NCBI GenBank assembly: GCA_947247005.1
Contig: OX365956.1
Location: 10,808,089 to 10,872,088, forward strand
Direction of reading: 5' to 3'
Origin: Spisula solida
Taxonomy: Eukaryota > Mollusca > Bivalvia > Venerida > Mactridae
DNA: 64,000 nucleotides
In this document: positions 28,001 through 40,900 of the stretch, piece after piece
Layout: every line of letters begins with the position of its first letter
Numbering within the stretch: position 1 is the first letter of the stretch
Translations under genes and position numbers: made by a program
Notes under the pieces: model-generated
What the model saw: only the letters and a program-made list of their open reading frames with translations
What the model was told of the DNA's origin: nothing
The model's database searches: none

Positions 28001-31000
28001 TGACTACTACAGGGGTTGTACTGTATGCCCACTACAGGGACTGTACTGTATGACTACTACAGGGGTTGTACTGTATGACTACTACAGGGACTGTACTGTA
28101 TGACTACTACAGGGGTTGTACTGTATGACTACTACAGGGACTGTACTGTATGACTACTACAGGGACTGTACTGTATGACTACTACAGGGACTGTACTGTA
28201 TGACCACTAGAGGGACTGTACTGTATGACTACTACAGGGACTGTACTGTATGACTACTACAGGGACTGTACTGTATGACTACTACAGGGGTTGTACTGTA
28301 TGACTACTACAGGGGTTGTACTGTATGCCCACTACAGGGACTGTACTGTATGACTATTACAGGGGTTGTACTGTATGCCCACTACAGGGACTGTACTGTA
28401 TGACTACTACAGGGACTGTACTGTATGACTACTACAGGGGTTGTACTGTATGACTACTACAGGGACTGTACTGTATGACTACTACAGGGGTTGTACTGTA
28501 TGACTACTACAGGGACTGTACTGTATGACTACTACAGGGACTGTACTGTATGACTACTACAGGGACTGTACTGTATGACCAATACAGGGGTTGTACTGTA
28601 TGACTACTACAGGGACTGTACTGTATGACTACTACAGGGACTGTACTGTATGACTACTACATGGGTTGTACTGTATGACCACTACAGGGGTTGTACTGTA
28701 TGACTACTACAGGGGTTGTACTGTATGACCAATACAGGGGTTGTACTGTATGCCCACTACAGGGACTGTACTGTATGACTTCTACAGGGGTTGTACTGTA
28801 TGACTACTACAGGAGTTGTACTGTATGCCCACTACAGGGACTGTACTGTATGACTACTACAGGGACTGTAATGTATGACCACTACAGGGACTGTACTGTA
28901 TGACTACTACAGGGGTTGTACTGTATGACTACTACAGGGGTTGTACTGTATGCCCACTACAGGGACTGTACTGTATGACTACTACAGGGATTGTACTGTA
29001 TGACTACTACAGGGACTGTACTGTATGACTACTACAGGGGTTGTACTGTATGACTACTACAGGGGTTGTACTGTATGACTACTACAGGGGTTGTACTGTA
29101 TGACTACTACAGGGGTTGTACTGTATGACTACTACAGGGACTGTACTGTATGACTACTACAGGGGTTGTACTGTATGACTACTACAGGGACTGTACTGTA
29201 TGACTACTACAGGGGTTGTACTGTATGACTACTACAGGGACTGTACTGTATGACCACTACAGGGATTGTACTGTATGACTACTACAGGGACTGTACTGTA
29301 TGACTACTACAGGGACTGTACTGTATGACCACTACAGGGACTGTACTGTATGACTACTACAGGGACTGTACTGTATGACTACTACAGGGACTGTACTGTA
29401 TGACCACTACAGGGGTTGTACTGTATGACTACTACAGGGACTGTACTGTATGACTACTACAGGGGTTGTACTGTATGACTACTACAGGGGTTGTACTGTA
29501 TGACTACTACATGGGTTGTACTGTATGACTACTGCAGGGGTTGTACTGTATGACTACTACAGGGACTGTACTGTATGACTACTACAGGGACTGTACTGTA
29601 TGACTACTACAGGGGTTGTACTGTATGACTACTACAGGGGTTGTACTGTATGACCAATACAGGGATTGTACTGTATGACCACTACAGGGGTTGTACTGTA
29701 TGACCAATACAGGGATTGTACTGTATGACCACTACAGGGGTTGTACTGTATGACCAATACAGGGATTGTACTGTATGACCACTACAGGGGTTGTACTGTA
29801 TGACCACTAAAGGGGTTGTACTGTAAGACCACTACAGCGGTTTTACTGTTTGACAACTACAGGGGTTATACTGTATGACCAATACAGGGATTGTACTGTA
29901 TGACAACTACAGGGATTGTACTGTATGACCACTACAGGTGTTGCACTGTATGACCACTATAGAGGTTGTACTGTACGACCACCACAGGGATTAAATTGTA
30001 TGACCATTATTGGGGTTGTACTGTTTGACACTTATAGAGGTTGTACTGTATGACCACTACAGGGGTTGTACTGTTTGACCACTACAGGGGTTGGACTGTA
30101 TGACCACTATAGGTGTTGTACTGTATGACCACAACAGGGGTTGTACTGTATGACCACTACAGTGGTTTTACTGTTTGACAACTACAGGGGTTGTACTGTA
30201 TGACCAATACAGGGGTTGTACTGTATGATCACTACAGGGGTTGTACTGTATGACCACTATAGGTGTTGTACTGTATGACAACTACATGGGTTGTACTGTA
30301 TGACCACAACATGGGTTGTACTGTATGACAACTATAGAGGTTATACTGTGTGACCACTACAGGGGTTTTACTGTATGACAGCTATAGAGGTTGTACTGTA
30401 TGACCACTACAGGGGTTGTACTATATGACAGCTATAGAGGTTGTACTGTATGACCACTACAGGGGTTGTACTGTGTGACCACTACAGGGGTTGTACTGTA
30501 TGACAACTATGGAGGTTGTACTCTGTGACCACAACAGGAGTTGTACTGTATGACAACTATAGAGGCTGTACTGTGTGACCGCTACTTGGGTTGTACTGTA
30601 TGACAACTATAGAGGTTGTACTGTGTGATCACTACATGAGTTGTACTGTATGACAACTATAGAGGTTGTACTGTGTGACCACAACAGGGGTTGTACTGTA
30701 TGACAACTATAGAGATTGTACTGTGTGACCACTACATGAGTTGTACTGTGTGACAACTATAGAGGTTATACTGTGTGACCACTACATGGGTTGTACTGTA
30801 TGACAGCTATAGAGGTTGTACTGTATGACCACTACAGGGGTTGTACTGTATGACAACTATAGAGGTTGTACTGTATGACAAATATAGAGGTTGTACTGTA
30901 TGACAACTATAGAGGTTGTACTGTATGACAACTATAGAGGTTGTACTGTATGACAAATATAGAGGTTGTACTGTATGACAACTATAGAGGTTGTACTGTA

Positions 31001-34000
31001 TGACAACTATAGAGGTTGTACTGTATGACAACTATAGAAGTTGTACTGTGTGGCCACTACATGAGTTGTACTGTTTGACAACTATAGAGGCTGTACTGTG
31101 TGACCGCTACATGGGTTGTACTGTATGACAACTATAGAGGTTGTACTGTGTGACCACAACAGGGGTTGTACTGTATGACAACTATAGAGATTGTACTGTG
31201 TGACCACTACATGAGTTGTACTGTATGACAACTATAGAGGTTATACTGTGTGACCACTACATGGGTTGTACTGTATGACAGCTATAGAGGTTGTACTGTG
31301 TGATCACTACATGAGTTGTACTGTATGACAACTATAGAGGTTGTACTGTGTGACCACAACAGGGGTTGTACTGTATGACAACTATAGAGATTGTACTGTG
31401 TGACCACTACATGAGTTGTACTGTGTGACAACTATAGAGGTTATACTGTGTGACCACTACATGGGTTGTACTGTATGACAGCTATAGAGGTTGTACTGTA
31501 TGACCACTACAGGGGTTGTACTGTATGACAACTATAGAGGTTGTACTGTATAACAACTATAGAGGTTGTACTGTATGACAACTATAGAGGTTGTACTGTA
31601 TGACAACTATAGAGGTTGTACTGTATGACAACTATAGAGGTTGTACTGTATGACAACTATAGAGGTTGTACTGTATGACAACTATAGAGGTTGTACTGTA
31701 TGACAACTATAGAAGTTGTACTGTGTGGCCACTACATGAGTTGTACTGTTTGACAACTATAGAGGCTGTACTGTGTGACCGCTACATGGGTTGTACTGTA
31801 TGACAACTATAGAGGTTGTACTGTGTGACCACAACAGGGGTTGTACTGTATGACAACTATAGAGATTGTACTGTGTGACCACTACATGAGTTGTACTGTA
31901 TGACAACTATAGAGGTTATACTGTGTGACCACTACATGGGTTGTACTGTATGACAGCTATAGAGGTTGTACTGTATGACCACTACAGGGGTTGTACTGTA
32001 TGACCACTATAGAGGTTGTACTGTATGACAACTATAGAGGTTGTACTGAATGACAACTATAGAGGTTGTACTGTATGACATCTATAGAGGTTGTACTGTA
32101 TGACAACTATAGAGGTTGTACTGTATGACAACTATAGAGGTTGTACTGTATGACAAATATAGAGGTTGTACTGTATGACAACTATAGAGGTTGTACTGTA
32201 TGGCCACTACATGAGTTGTACTGTATGGCAACTATAGAAGTTATACTGTGTGACCACTACATGGGTTGTACTGTATGACAGCTATAGAGGTTGTACTGTA
32301 TGACCACTATGGAGGTTGTACTGTATTACAACTATAGAGGTTGTACTGTATGACAACTATAGAGGTTGTACTGTATGACAACTATAGAGGTTGTACTGTA
32401 TGACAACTATAGAGGTTGTACTGTATGATAACTATAGAGGTTGTACTGTATGGCAACTATAGAGGTTGTACTGTATGACAACTATGGAGGTTGCACTGTG
32501 TGACCACAACAGGGGTTGAACTGTATGACAACTATAGAGGTTGTACTGTATGACAACTATATGGGTTGTACTGTATGACAACTATAGAGGTTGTACTGTG
32601 TGACCACTACATGAGTTGTACTGTATGACAACTATAGAGGCTGTACTGTGTGGCCACTACATGGGTTGTACTGTATGACAGCTATAGAGGTTGTACTGTA
32701 TGACAACTATAGAGGTTGTACTGTATGACAACTATAGAGGTTGTACTGTATGACAACTATAGAGGTTGTACTGTATGAAAACTATAGAGGTTGTACTGTA
32801 TGACAACTATAGAGGTTGTACTGTATGACAAATATAGAGGTTGTACTGTATGACAACTATAGAGGTTGTACTGTATGACAACTATAGAGGTTGTACTGTA
32901 CGACAACTATAGAAGTTATACTGTGTGGCCACTACATGAGTTGTACTGTATGACAACTATAGAGGCTGTACTGTGTGACCGCTACATGGGTTGTACTGTA
33001 TGACAACTATAGAGGTTGTACTGTGTGACCACAACAGGGGTTGTACTGTATGACAACTATAGAGATTGTACTGTGTGACCACTACATGAGTTGTACTGTA
33101 TGACAACTATAGAGGTTATACTGTGTGACCACTACATGGGTTGTACTGTATGACAGCTATAGGGGTTGTACTGTATGACCACTACAGGGGTTGTACTGTA
33201 TGACCACTATAGAGGTTGTACTGTATGATAACTATAGAGGTTGTAATGTATGGCAACTATAGAGGTTGTACTGTATGGCCACTTTAGTTGTTGTAATGTA
33301 TGACAACTTTAGAGGTTGTACTGTGTGGCCAATATAGTTGTGGTCATGTATGACAACTATAGAGGTTGTACTGTATGACAACTATAGTTGTTGTAATGTA
33401 TGACCACTATAGAGGTTGTACTGTGTGGCGATTATAGAAGTTGTACTGTATGACAGCTATAGAGGTTGTACTGCATGGCAACTATATAGGCTGTGATGTA
33501 TGACAAATATAAAAGGTTTTACTGTATGACAAATATAAAAAGATTGTACTGTATGACCAATACACGCGTTGTACTATATGACTAATATATAGAGGTTGTA
33601 CTGTATGACAGCTATTGAGGTTGTACTGTATGGCCACTATATATGTTGTAATGTATTATATTATATTATTGACCACTAGAAGGGTCGTACTTTTGACTAA
33701 TATATAGAGGTTGTACTGTATGACTAATATATAGAGGTTGTGTTGTGTGACAACTTTAGAGGTTGTACTGTGTGACCGCTATAGAGTTTGTACTGTTTGG
33801 CCACAATGGACGTTGTACTGTATGACAACTATAGAGTCTTACTGTATGGCCACTACAGAGGCTGTACTGTATGGCCACTATAGGGGTTGTACTGTAGGAC
33901 AACTATAGAGGTTAAATGTATGGCAACTATAGAGGCTGTACAGTATGCCCGCTATAGAGGTTGTAAAGTATGACCGCTATAAAGGTTGTACTGTATGACA

Positions 34001-37000
34001 ACTATGGAGGTTATACTTTATGACCACTACATGGGTTGTACTGTATGACCGCTATAGAGGTTGTACTGTATGACCACTACATGTGTTGTACTGTCTGACT
34101 AGATTGGACGTTTGTCCCATATAGGAACCCATGCATTCTACTAGATTGGACGTTTGTCCCATATAGGAACCCATGCATTCTACTAGATTGGACGTATGTC
34201 CCATATAGGAACCATGCATTTTACTAGATTGGGCGTATGTTCCATATAGAAACCCATGCATTCTACTGGATTGGACGTATGTCCCATATAGGAACCCATG
34301 CATTCTACTAGATTGGACGTACGTCCCATATAGGAACACATGCATTCTACTGAATTGGAAAGTATAACCCGTGTAGGAACCCATGTATAACGTCTGTAGA
34401 ACGACATTGTCAAGTAGGCAATAAATGTAATTAGGTATTGGTTAAAAATAGTGATAATGCAGCCTGTTAAATATGTAAGAATCGTTTATGATAAAATGTA
34501 TCAGATATGTTTATACAAAATTGGAAGTCAGAATTGGAAAACTCAAACAGAGCTAGGATATATGTTTTAATATCAGATTTTAGTTTTCACGCTTACTTGA
34601 ATGATGTTAATATCGATAAATATAGAGTAGCTTTGACACGATTGCGATTATCTGCTCATAGATTAATGGTAGAAACTGGTAGATGGCATAAACCAATAGC
34701 TACCCCTAAGTGTCATTCTGTGTAAATGTCTTGAAGATGAATATCATTTGGTTATGGAATGTGGTCTCTATAGTGATGTAAGAAAGCTATATGTTAGCAA
34801 ATATTTTTACTTGCGTCCAAGTATGGTTAAATTTATAGAATTAATAACCTCTCAAAATGTTAATATTAACAGACGATTAGCTATGTATGTTTCTAAAGCA
34901 TTTGAAATTAGAAATCAATATTATATGTACTTTGGATAAATTGTATTGTTGGTACCCCTCCTGCTGTATGTGATATATATATATTTATTTGAATTGTTTA
35001 GAATTTATTAATAAGACATACTTTAAATTAGTTTCATCGTTATATATTTTGACCGCTGACTATTAATCATTTTTGTATGTACTCATTATATAATTCACAT
35101 ATTAATTGACTGTTGACCATGTATTTATATGTAAATATGTTTCATGTATCGTTGTATACTCATGGGCATATTGCCTAATGTATTGCAAATAAACTGTATA
35201 ATAACAGATTGGACGTATAAACCATGTATGAACCCGTACATTCTAATGGATGGGGCGAATAACCCATGTAGGTACACGTGTATGCTAAGTGATTGGACGT
35301 ATAAACCATGTATGAGCCCATGTATTCTAGTGGATGGGACGTACAAATCATGTAGAAACCCATGTAGTCTAATAGATTGGCCGTATAAACCATTTTTGAA
35401 CTAAACATTCTTAGGGATTTGTTATTTAAACAACGTATGAACCCTGCTATAATTATGCCTTTCATCAGAGACAATACGACCCGCAGATTTGTTTATTATC
35501 CGTTAGTTATACGATTTTCATGCACACATTCTAGTAGTTCGGAGATTTAAATAAATTGTAATGGTTTGCATTTAGCCTTATTCCCATTTTGCCGGCGTAA
35601 GAAGGTAACCGGTGTCAACGTAACACCGGGTACACTGATACCACGTGTTATAATCCCGCCAAAATTATAAGGGCGAAATTTAACGTTAAATTTCGCATGT
35701 CCTTAAATTTCGCTTGTTCATATTCCATGAAAATTGAGACATACATGCGAAAATTAAGACGATAATTATCGCCCCAAAACTTTCGCGAAGGTGTTAAATT
35801 TCGCTAGTACAAGTGTCTCTCTCCACGAGAAGAGGCGATAATTATCGCCTCCGACGCGATAATTATCGCCTGTTCACATGTTAAACAAGCGAAATTTAAT
35901 GTGGCCCGAACAGGATTCCGTAGGCGTGTGTGTCTAAAACCTATGTCCAACTGAGCAATTATAGCCTCGACGATGTCACGATGGAAATTAATGAGCTTTC
36001 TGGATATCGGGAACAGGTTCCTCGTGGTGTATGGGAATCATCGGGGAAGGCATGAGACAGTTTATGATATCGAAAGGAATTGTGGTGAATCGGAATCGGA
36101 AGAAATCGAGAGAACATCGCCGATGTGGAATTCCTCAGTAGGACCTCACGTCTAGTTGACATTAAGTCCACATTTCAAGCTGCATTGTATGTGCTGTATT
36201 TTGATACTAGTTTTATATTTACGGTTTCTCTGCTAAAAGCTCTATATTGTTGTACCGAGGGCAGTAAACAATGTTATGACAAGCGATGATTTGGATGTAT
36301 CGATGGTTTGCAGGTGGATGGTATCAAGGAGTTGGGGCGTCGAGCGATAGCATTGAACCGTACACTACACAATGTCTCACTGGTATGTGTTTACTTATAT
36401 CGTTTTATTCCTCGACCTGATGGTGGCACGGTAATGGCACGGTGGTCGAATGGGTAAAGCTCTTGACTACGCATCGAGATGACACTGGTTCGAATCTCGG
36501 CCGGGGTACTTTGTCATTTCTCTCCCGAATTCCTTGTATCACACAAACATTCTGCCTCTTCACTCGAAACCGTAGGTAATTGGCCAATTCGGCAGGATAT
36601 AAGTGAATGACCACGCACTATAGACTAGATACGACTATCTATGCATAAAATCGTTGACGTCATCGGACGAACATTTGGTGGCCCTCCAAGAAAACTGTAC
36701 TGTTCTAATTGAAAGGACCAAAACATGTTAAGTCATATTCAGAATTAACCGGACTGTTACGATTACTGCAATATTATTTGTTGCAAAGCATAAAATACAA
36801 CACAGCTACAATAAACAGTGCCTGTTTGGTATTTCCCAAAAATAACAATGGCATTATGAACACTTAACAAACATACAAAGTCGCGCAAAAATCTAAAGTC
36901 AAATACGTGTATGTATGAAAGGTAGTTTCCATTTTACTTTTTCAAAATGAATTTCCCTGGCTCCGGTCATGCGTTAGTGGGTTGCTATAGTAACAAAAAT

Positions 37001-37901
37001 AAAGAGCTTTCATACGTCTTAAAAAGTAAACTTGTGCATAAACATTATTTACATGTTGATTAATATTCTTGCAAAGTTTCAGTCCGAAATTACGAACATG
37101 GCGAAAACCGCATACGTGAGCCATGTTGGGTGAGAGCCATATTCGGTTCAACATAGCGCCGTTGACAATATTCCGCCATCTGCCCCTAGTAATCCACTTT
37201 CAACGGTTGGTAATTAGTCCGGCTGAAAAATTCTTATGACTTACTAGTGGTGTATATAAGAATTATTGTTACCTGTAGTTGAATGAAGCATTTTTATTAT
37301 CTGAATGGATATTTTATTTAATGACACACACTTTTTAATAAATCTGCGTTGTTCTTCGCAGTTTAAGACGTCGTTATAGTCCTCGTTTTTTTTTCTTTGG
37401 CACTGACGCGAAAATGTTATTTTTAATACTTCCAGAGTTCCTGTTATAATGATATTTGGAGAAAAGGACGTCAACACAACATATCCTAAGCTTATGTAAC
37501 ATATATAACGTTTTGGGGCCAAAACTACGAGATTCCCGCCACATAATTAATCAAAGTAACTTAACAATTTGACCTGCACCGCGTAGGATCACCGTGACTG
37601 ACACAAGACTGTATATCATTATCTATTAGGATAAACAATTCACTCAAATTATCACTGTACTTGTATTTTGTGATATAATATATATATCCTTTCCGCTACC
37701 ACGATTTTTTGGGGGGTTATGAGAAATTCATATGGTCCCTATACCCCGTCCCTGAGACACTATTGACTTATAGCACTGATAAAAACTCGATACATCCGGA
37801 TGCTACACACCCACCTCAAACCGAAAGTAGAAAAAATTGTCATTATTTCGACTAAAGGTCACCGGAAATGACGATGTGACGGTGACCCTTGCGCGAAAAA
37901 C

Positions 37902-37932
<31 letters not shown>

Positions 37933-40900
37933 GCTTGACAGGCCTACTTTTTGGCCCCTTTAGGGCGTAGGTCCTGACCCCTTTGTCTAGCCTTATATTC
38001 CTGCTATAGAAAAATAAAAACTTTTTGGAGCTAAATGTTAATGCAATACCACAGGGAATCGTACCACAATGGCGGGTAGGACCAGTAATTTCAGTTTTGT
38101 AAAATCTACGTTCAAAGCCCTCTTTAAAGGGGTCTAGCGGGCCCAAAAACCTGTGCACGACCCTGGGCCCGTAATATCCTGTAGTCTGGGATGCCTGTGT
38201 ACACATGACAGCAAAATCCCCGAATTTGGGCATTTAGGTCGAAAACTACGGAAGGCCGAAATGGCCATCCCGGCGAGTCTGCATTAGTACGCTATGGTAG
38301 CGGAAAGGATATGTACAATTTGACCAGGAACTCTGTATATTTTAGACACGTGTTCCCGGACAGATCGATGGGTTAATATTCAACAATTCCACCGAATCTC
38401 CACAATTCAAACCCTTCCTTGATCCACTCAACAATTCAAATATTACAAACGAATCTGTCAAGTAAGTGTACCAAATGTTTGTATAGTTATTAGTGTGAAT
38501 CAATGCATAAAATCTAGAACAAAATCATTTTGTAATTGCGTTTAGAGCTACAATCCAACTTGTCCGTCGGTCTCTCTGTCCACATAGTCAGTGTTGTTAT
38601 TCACATATAAATTATGACTGGTGTAGCGGCCGTAATCCGTCAGTCTCTCTGTACACATAGTCAGTGTTGTTATTCACATATAAATCATGACTGGTGTAGC
38701 GGCCGTAATCCGTCAGTCTCTCTGTACACATAGTCAGTGTTGTTATTCACATATAAATCATGACTGGTGTAGCGGCCGTAATCCGTCAGTCTCTCTGTCC
38801 ACATAGTCAGTGTTATTATCCACATATAAATCATGACTGGTGTAGCGGCCGTAATCCGTCGGTCTCTTTGTCCACATAGTCAGTGTTATTATCCACATAT
38901 AAATCATGACTGGTGTAGCGGCCGTAATCCGTCAGTCTCTCTGTCCACATAGTCAGTGTTATTATCCACATATAAATTATGACTGGTGTAGCGGCCGTAA
39001 TCCGTCGGTCTCTCTGTCCACATAGTCAGTGTTATTATCCACATATAAATCATGACTGGTGTAGCGGTCGTAATCCGTCAGTCCATGACTGGTTTGGCGA
39101 CTGTGGTCTGTTTTATTTATTATTATTTACTTATTTTTCTTATTTGCTCAACCTTTCTTGGGGTTGTCACTCTAATGCTTTCGTACTGATGACGACGTAT
39201 GGGTTCAAATCCCACTCTATGTACAAACTGTTAACCGGACAGTCGATGGGCACATCACAAGCAGTAATGGTATATAATAACATTAAATAGGACAAATAAG
39301 ACTTACAGATTTCAACAGTAGCTGAGTGGTGTTCTTATAATTGAGATTGTATGTTCATGCTTGACGTGTTAAGCACAGTTTTTGTTATTCACTGCTTCTA
39401 GACAATAGCAACACTCATTATCAATGTAAGATTCTGTATTATATGTATCACTAGTGTATAGTATAACCTAGATCTGGTCTCTTGTTTTATACCAGACAGG
39501 ACATCAAGGAGCGAGGCCAGATAGCGGTACAAGCTTACATGGAAGCATTCAGGGACTTGAAGAGTTTTATTGTTGATGTACGTTTACTTGTGTTGATATA
39601 ACTCTACAATCATTGTTAACATGAACTCAAGTCGAAAAGGAAAATATTGATAGATAAGTATTGCCTCATCCTTGCCCTTATCGTTTGTATATAAGTGTTA
39701 ACAGTTACCAGTTTTCGAGACCGCTTTCAGCAATTCATCCTTTGGCATTTAATTTCCTGGGTCAGTGGGCTACCTGAGCTAACCTGCATTCGAGTCTCCG
39801 TGGGGAGAATATGTACAGTCAACATCGAGATACGGCGCCATGCAGGAATTTCAGACACGTTTTAATTCACATATGACTCTCAGACCTGTTTGTTTCCTTT
39901 AAACCTATTGAACTGTTGAATATTGTTGAACTGTTTCAATGTTCCACTAGACGGCCACAACTCAGTTATACAACACTATAATTGTTCAGTTTGATATGAT
40001 TACTAAAATCATATAGTTTTTTACTTCAACTTATATAATATTAAATCGATCTTTACGGTCTTAAGTCAGCTTTTTACTTTCTATTCTAGGAATATATGCC
40101 TAACACACGAGACGAATATGGTGTGTATGCCTGGGATCCTATCAATCAGTACTACAGTGAATGTATAAAGTGGCATCTTTCATTCGATATGACACCCGAC
40201 GAAGTTCATAATGTTGGTCTAGAAGAAGTTGAAAGGATAATTAAAGATATGGAACAAGTAAGTTTCTGACTGCTTGTAAGTGTAACTGACTCCCTTGGTC
40301 GTGTGGGTGTGAAATCAGTTATCTATAAGTAAGAACAAAAAAGTTAAGTCGCCAATTTTCGAGGGCTCATTTCAGCCGTTCAGCCACCCTTTGACATTTT
40401 AACTTCCCCTGGTCATTGGGCTACCTAAGGAAACCTGCGTTCAAGTCTCCCTGTGGATATGCAGCCAACAGCGACCTGCTGCGCCAAGGAATATCAAACA
40501 TGTACAATGTACAGACACCGCCCTCACAAGTACCAATTCACATCGTGGTCGAGTGGAGCATGTGGGTTATTCTTGCTCAGAGACGGGGTTGAATCAGTAA
40601 CCTCTCGATCCCGAAGCGCGCGCCATACCTCTAGGTCACCGCTCCCCACGAATACGGGATACCGAATGTCGATGCCGGGTGTAATCAGTCGGTCAAGGGT
40701 AGTTACCGGCTTGCCCCTTTATTCCCTCTGCGCATCTCTTCCTTACCCATTGAAATTAATTATTGTCCAAGAATATCAATTACTGGTATGATGCAGTAAC
40801 ATTGATCCCTGTGCAAAAAGATTATATTAGGTCAGACAGGGAAGGCAGCACTCAACTTAACCAGCCGAGCACAGAAAACATTAAAAAAACACGACAGCTT

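Noticed and set aside
23850..31031. Open frames inside the 25-bp satellite
   Set aside because: Three 25-bp units make a 75-base repeat that can stay open by chance; different frames and strands are equally open.
2190..34092. CRISPR-like regular repeats
   Set aside because: These are direct tandem repeats without unique spacers, in a eukaryotic intron context, with no cas genes.
34052..34413. 110-codon minus-strand frame in the 42-bp minisatellite
   Set aside because: A repeat-driven open frame with a period divisible by three; no domain.
36433..36510. A functional tRNA gene
   Set aside because: Box A- and box B-like motifs are present but the acceptor and anticodon stems do not pair; it is better explained as a SINE head.
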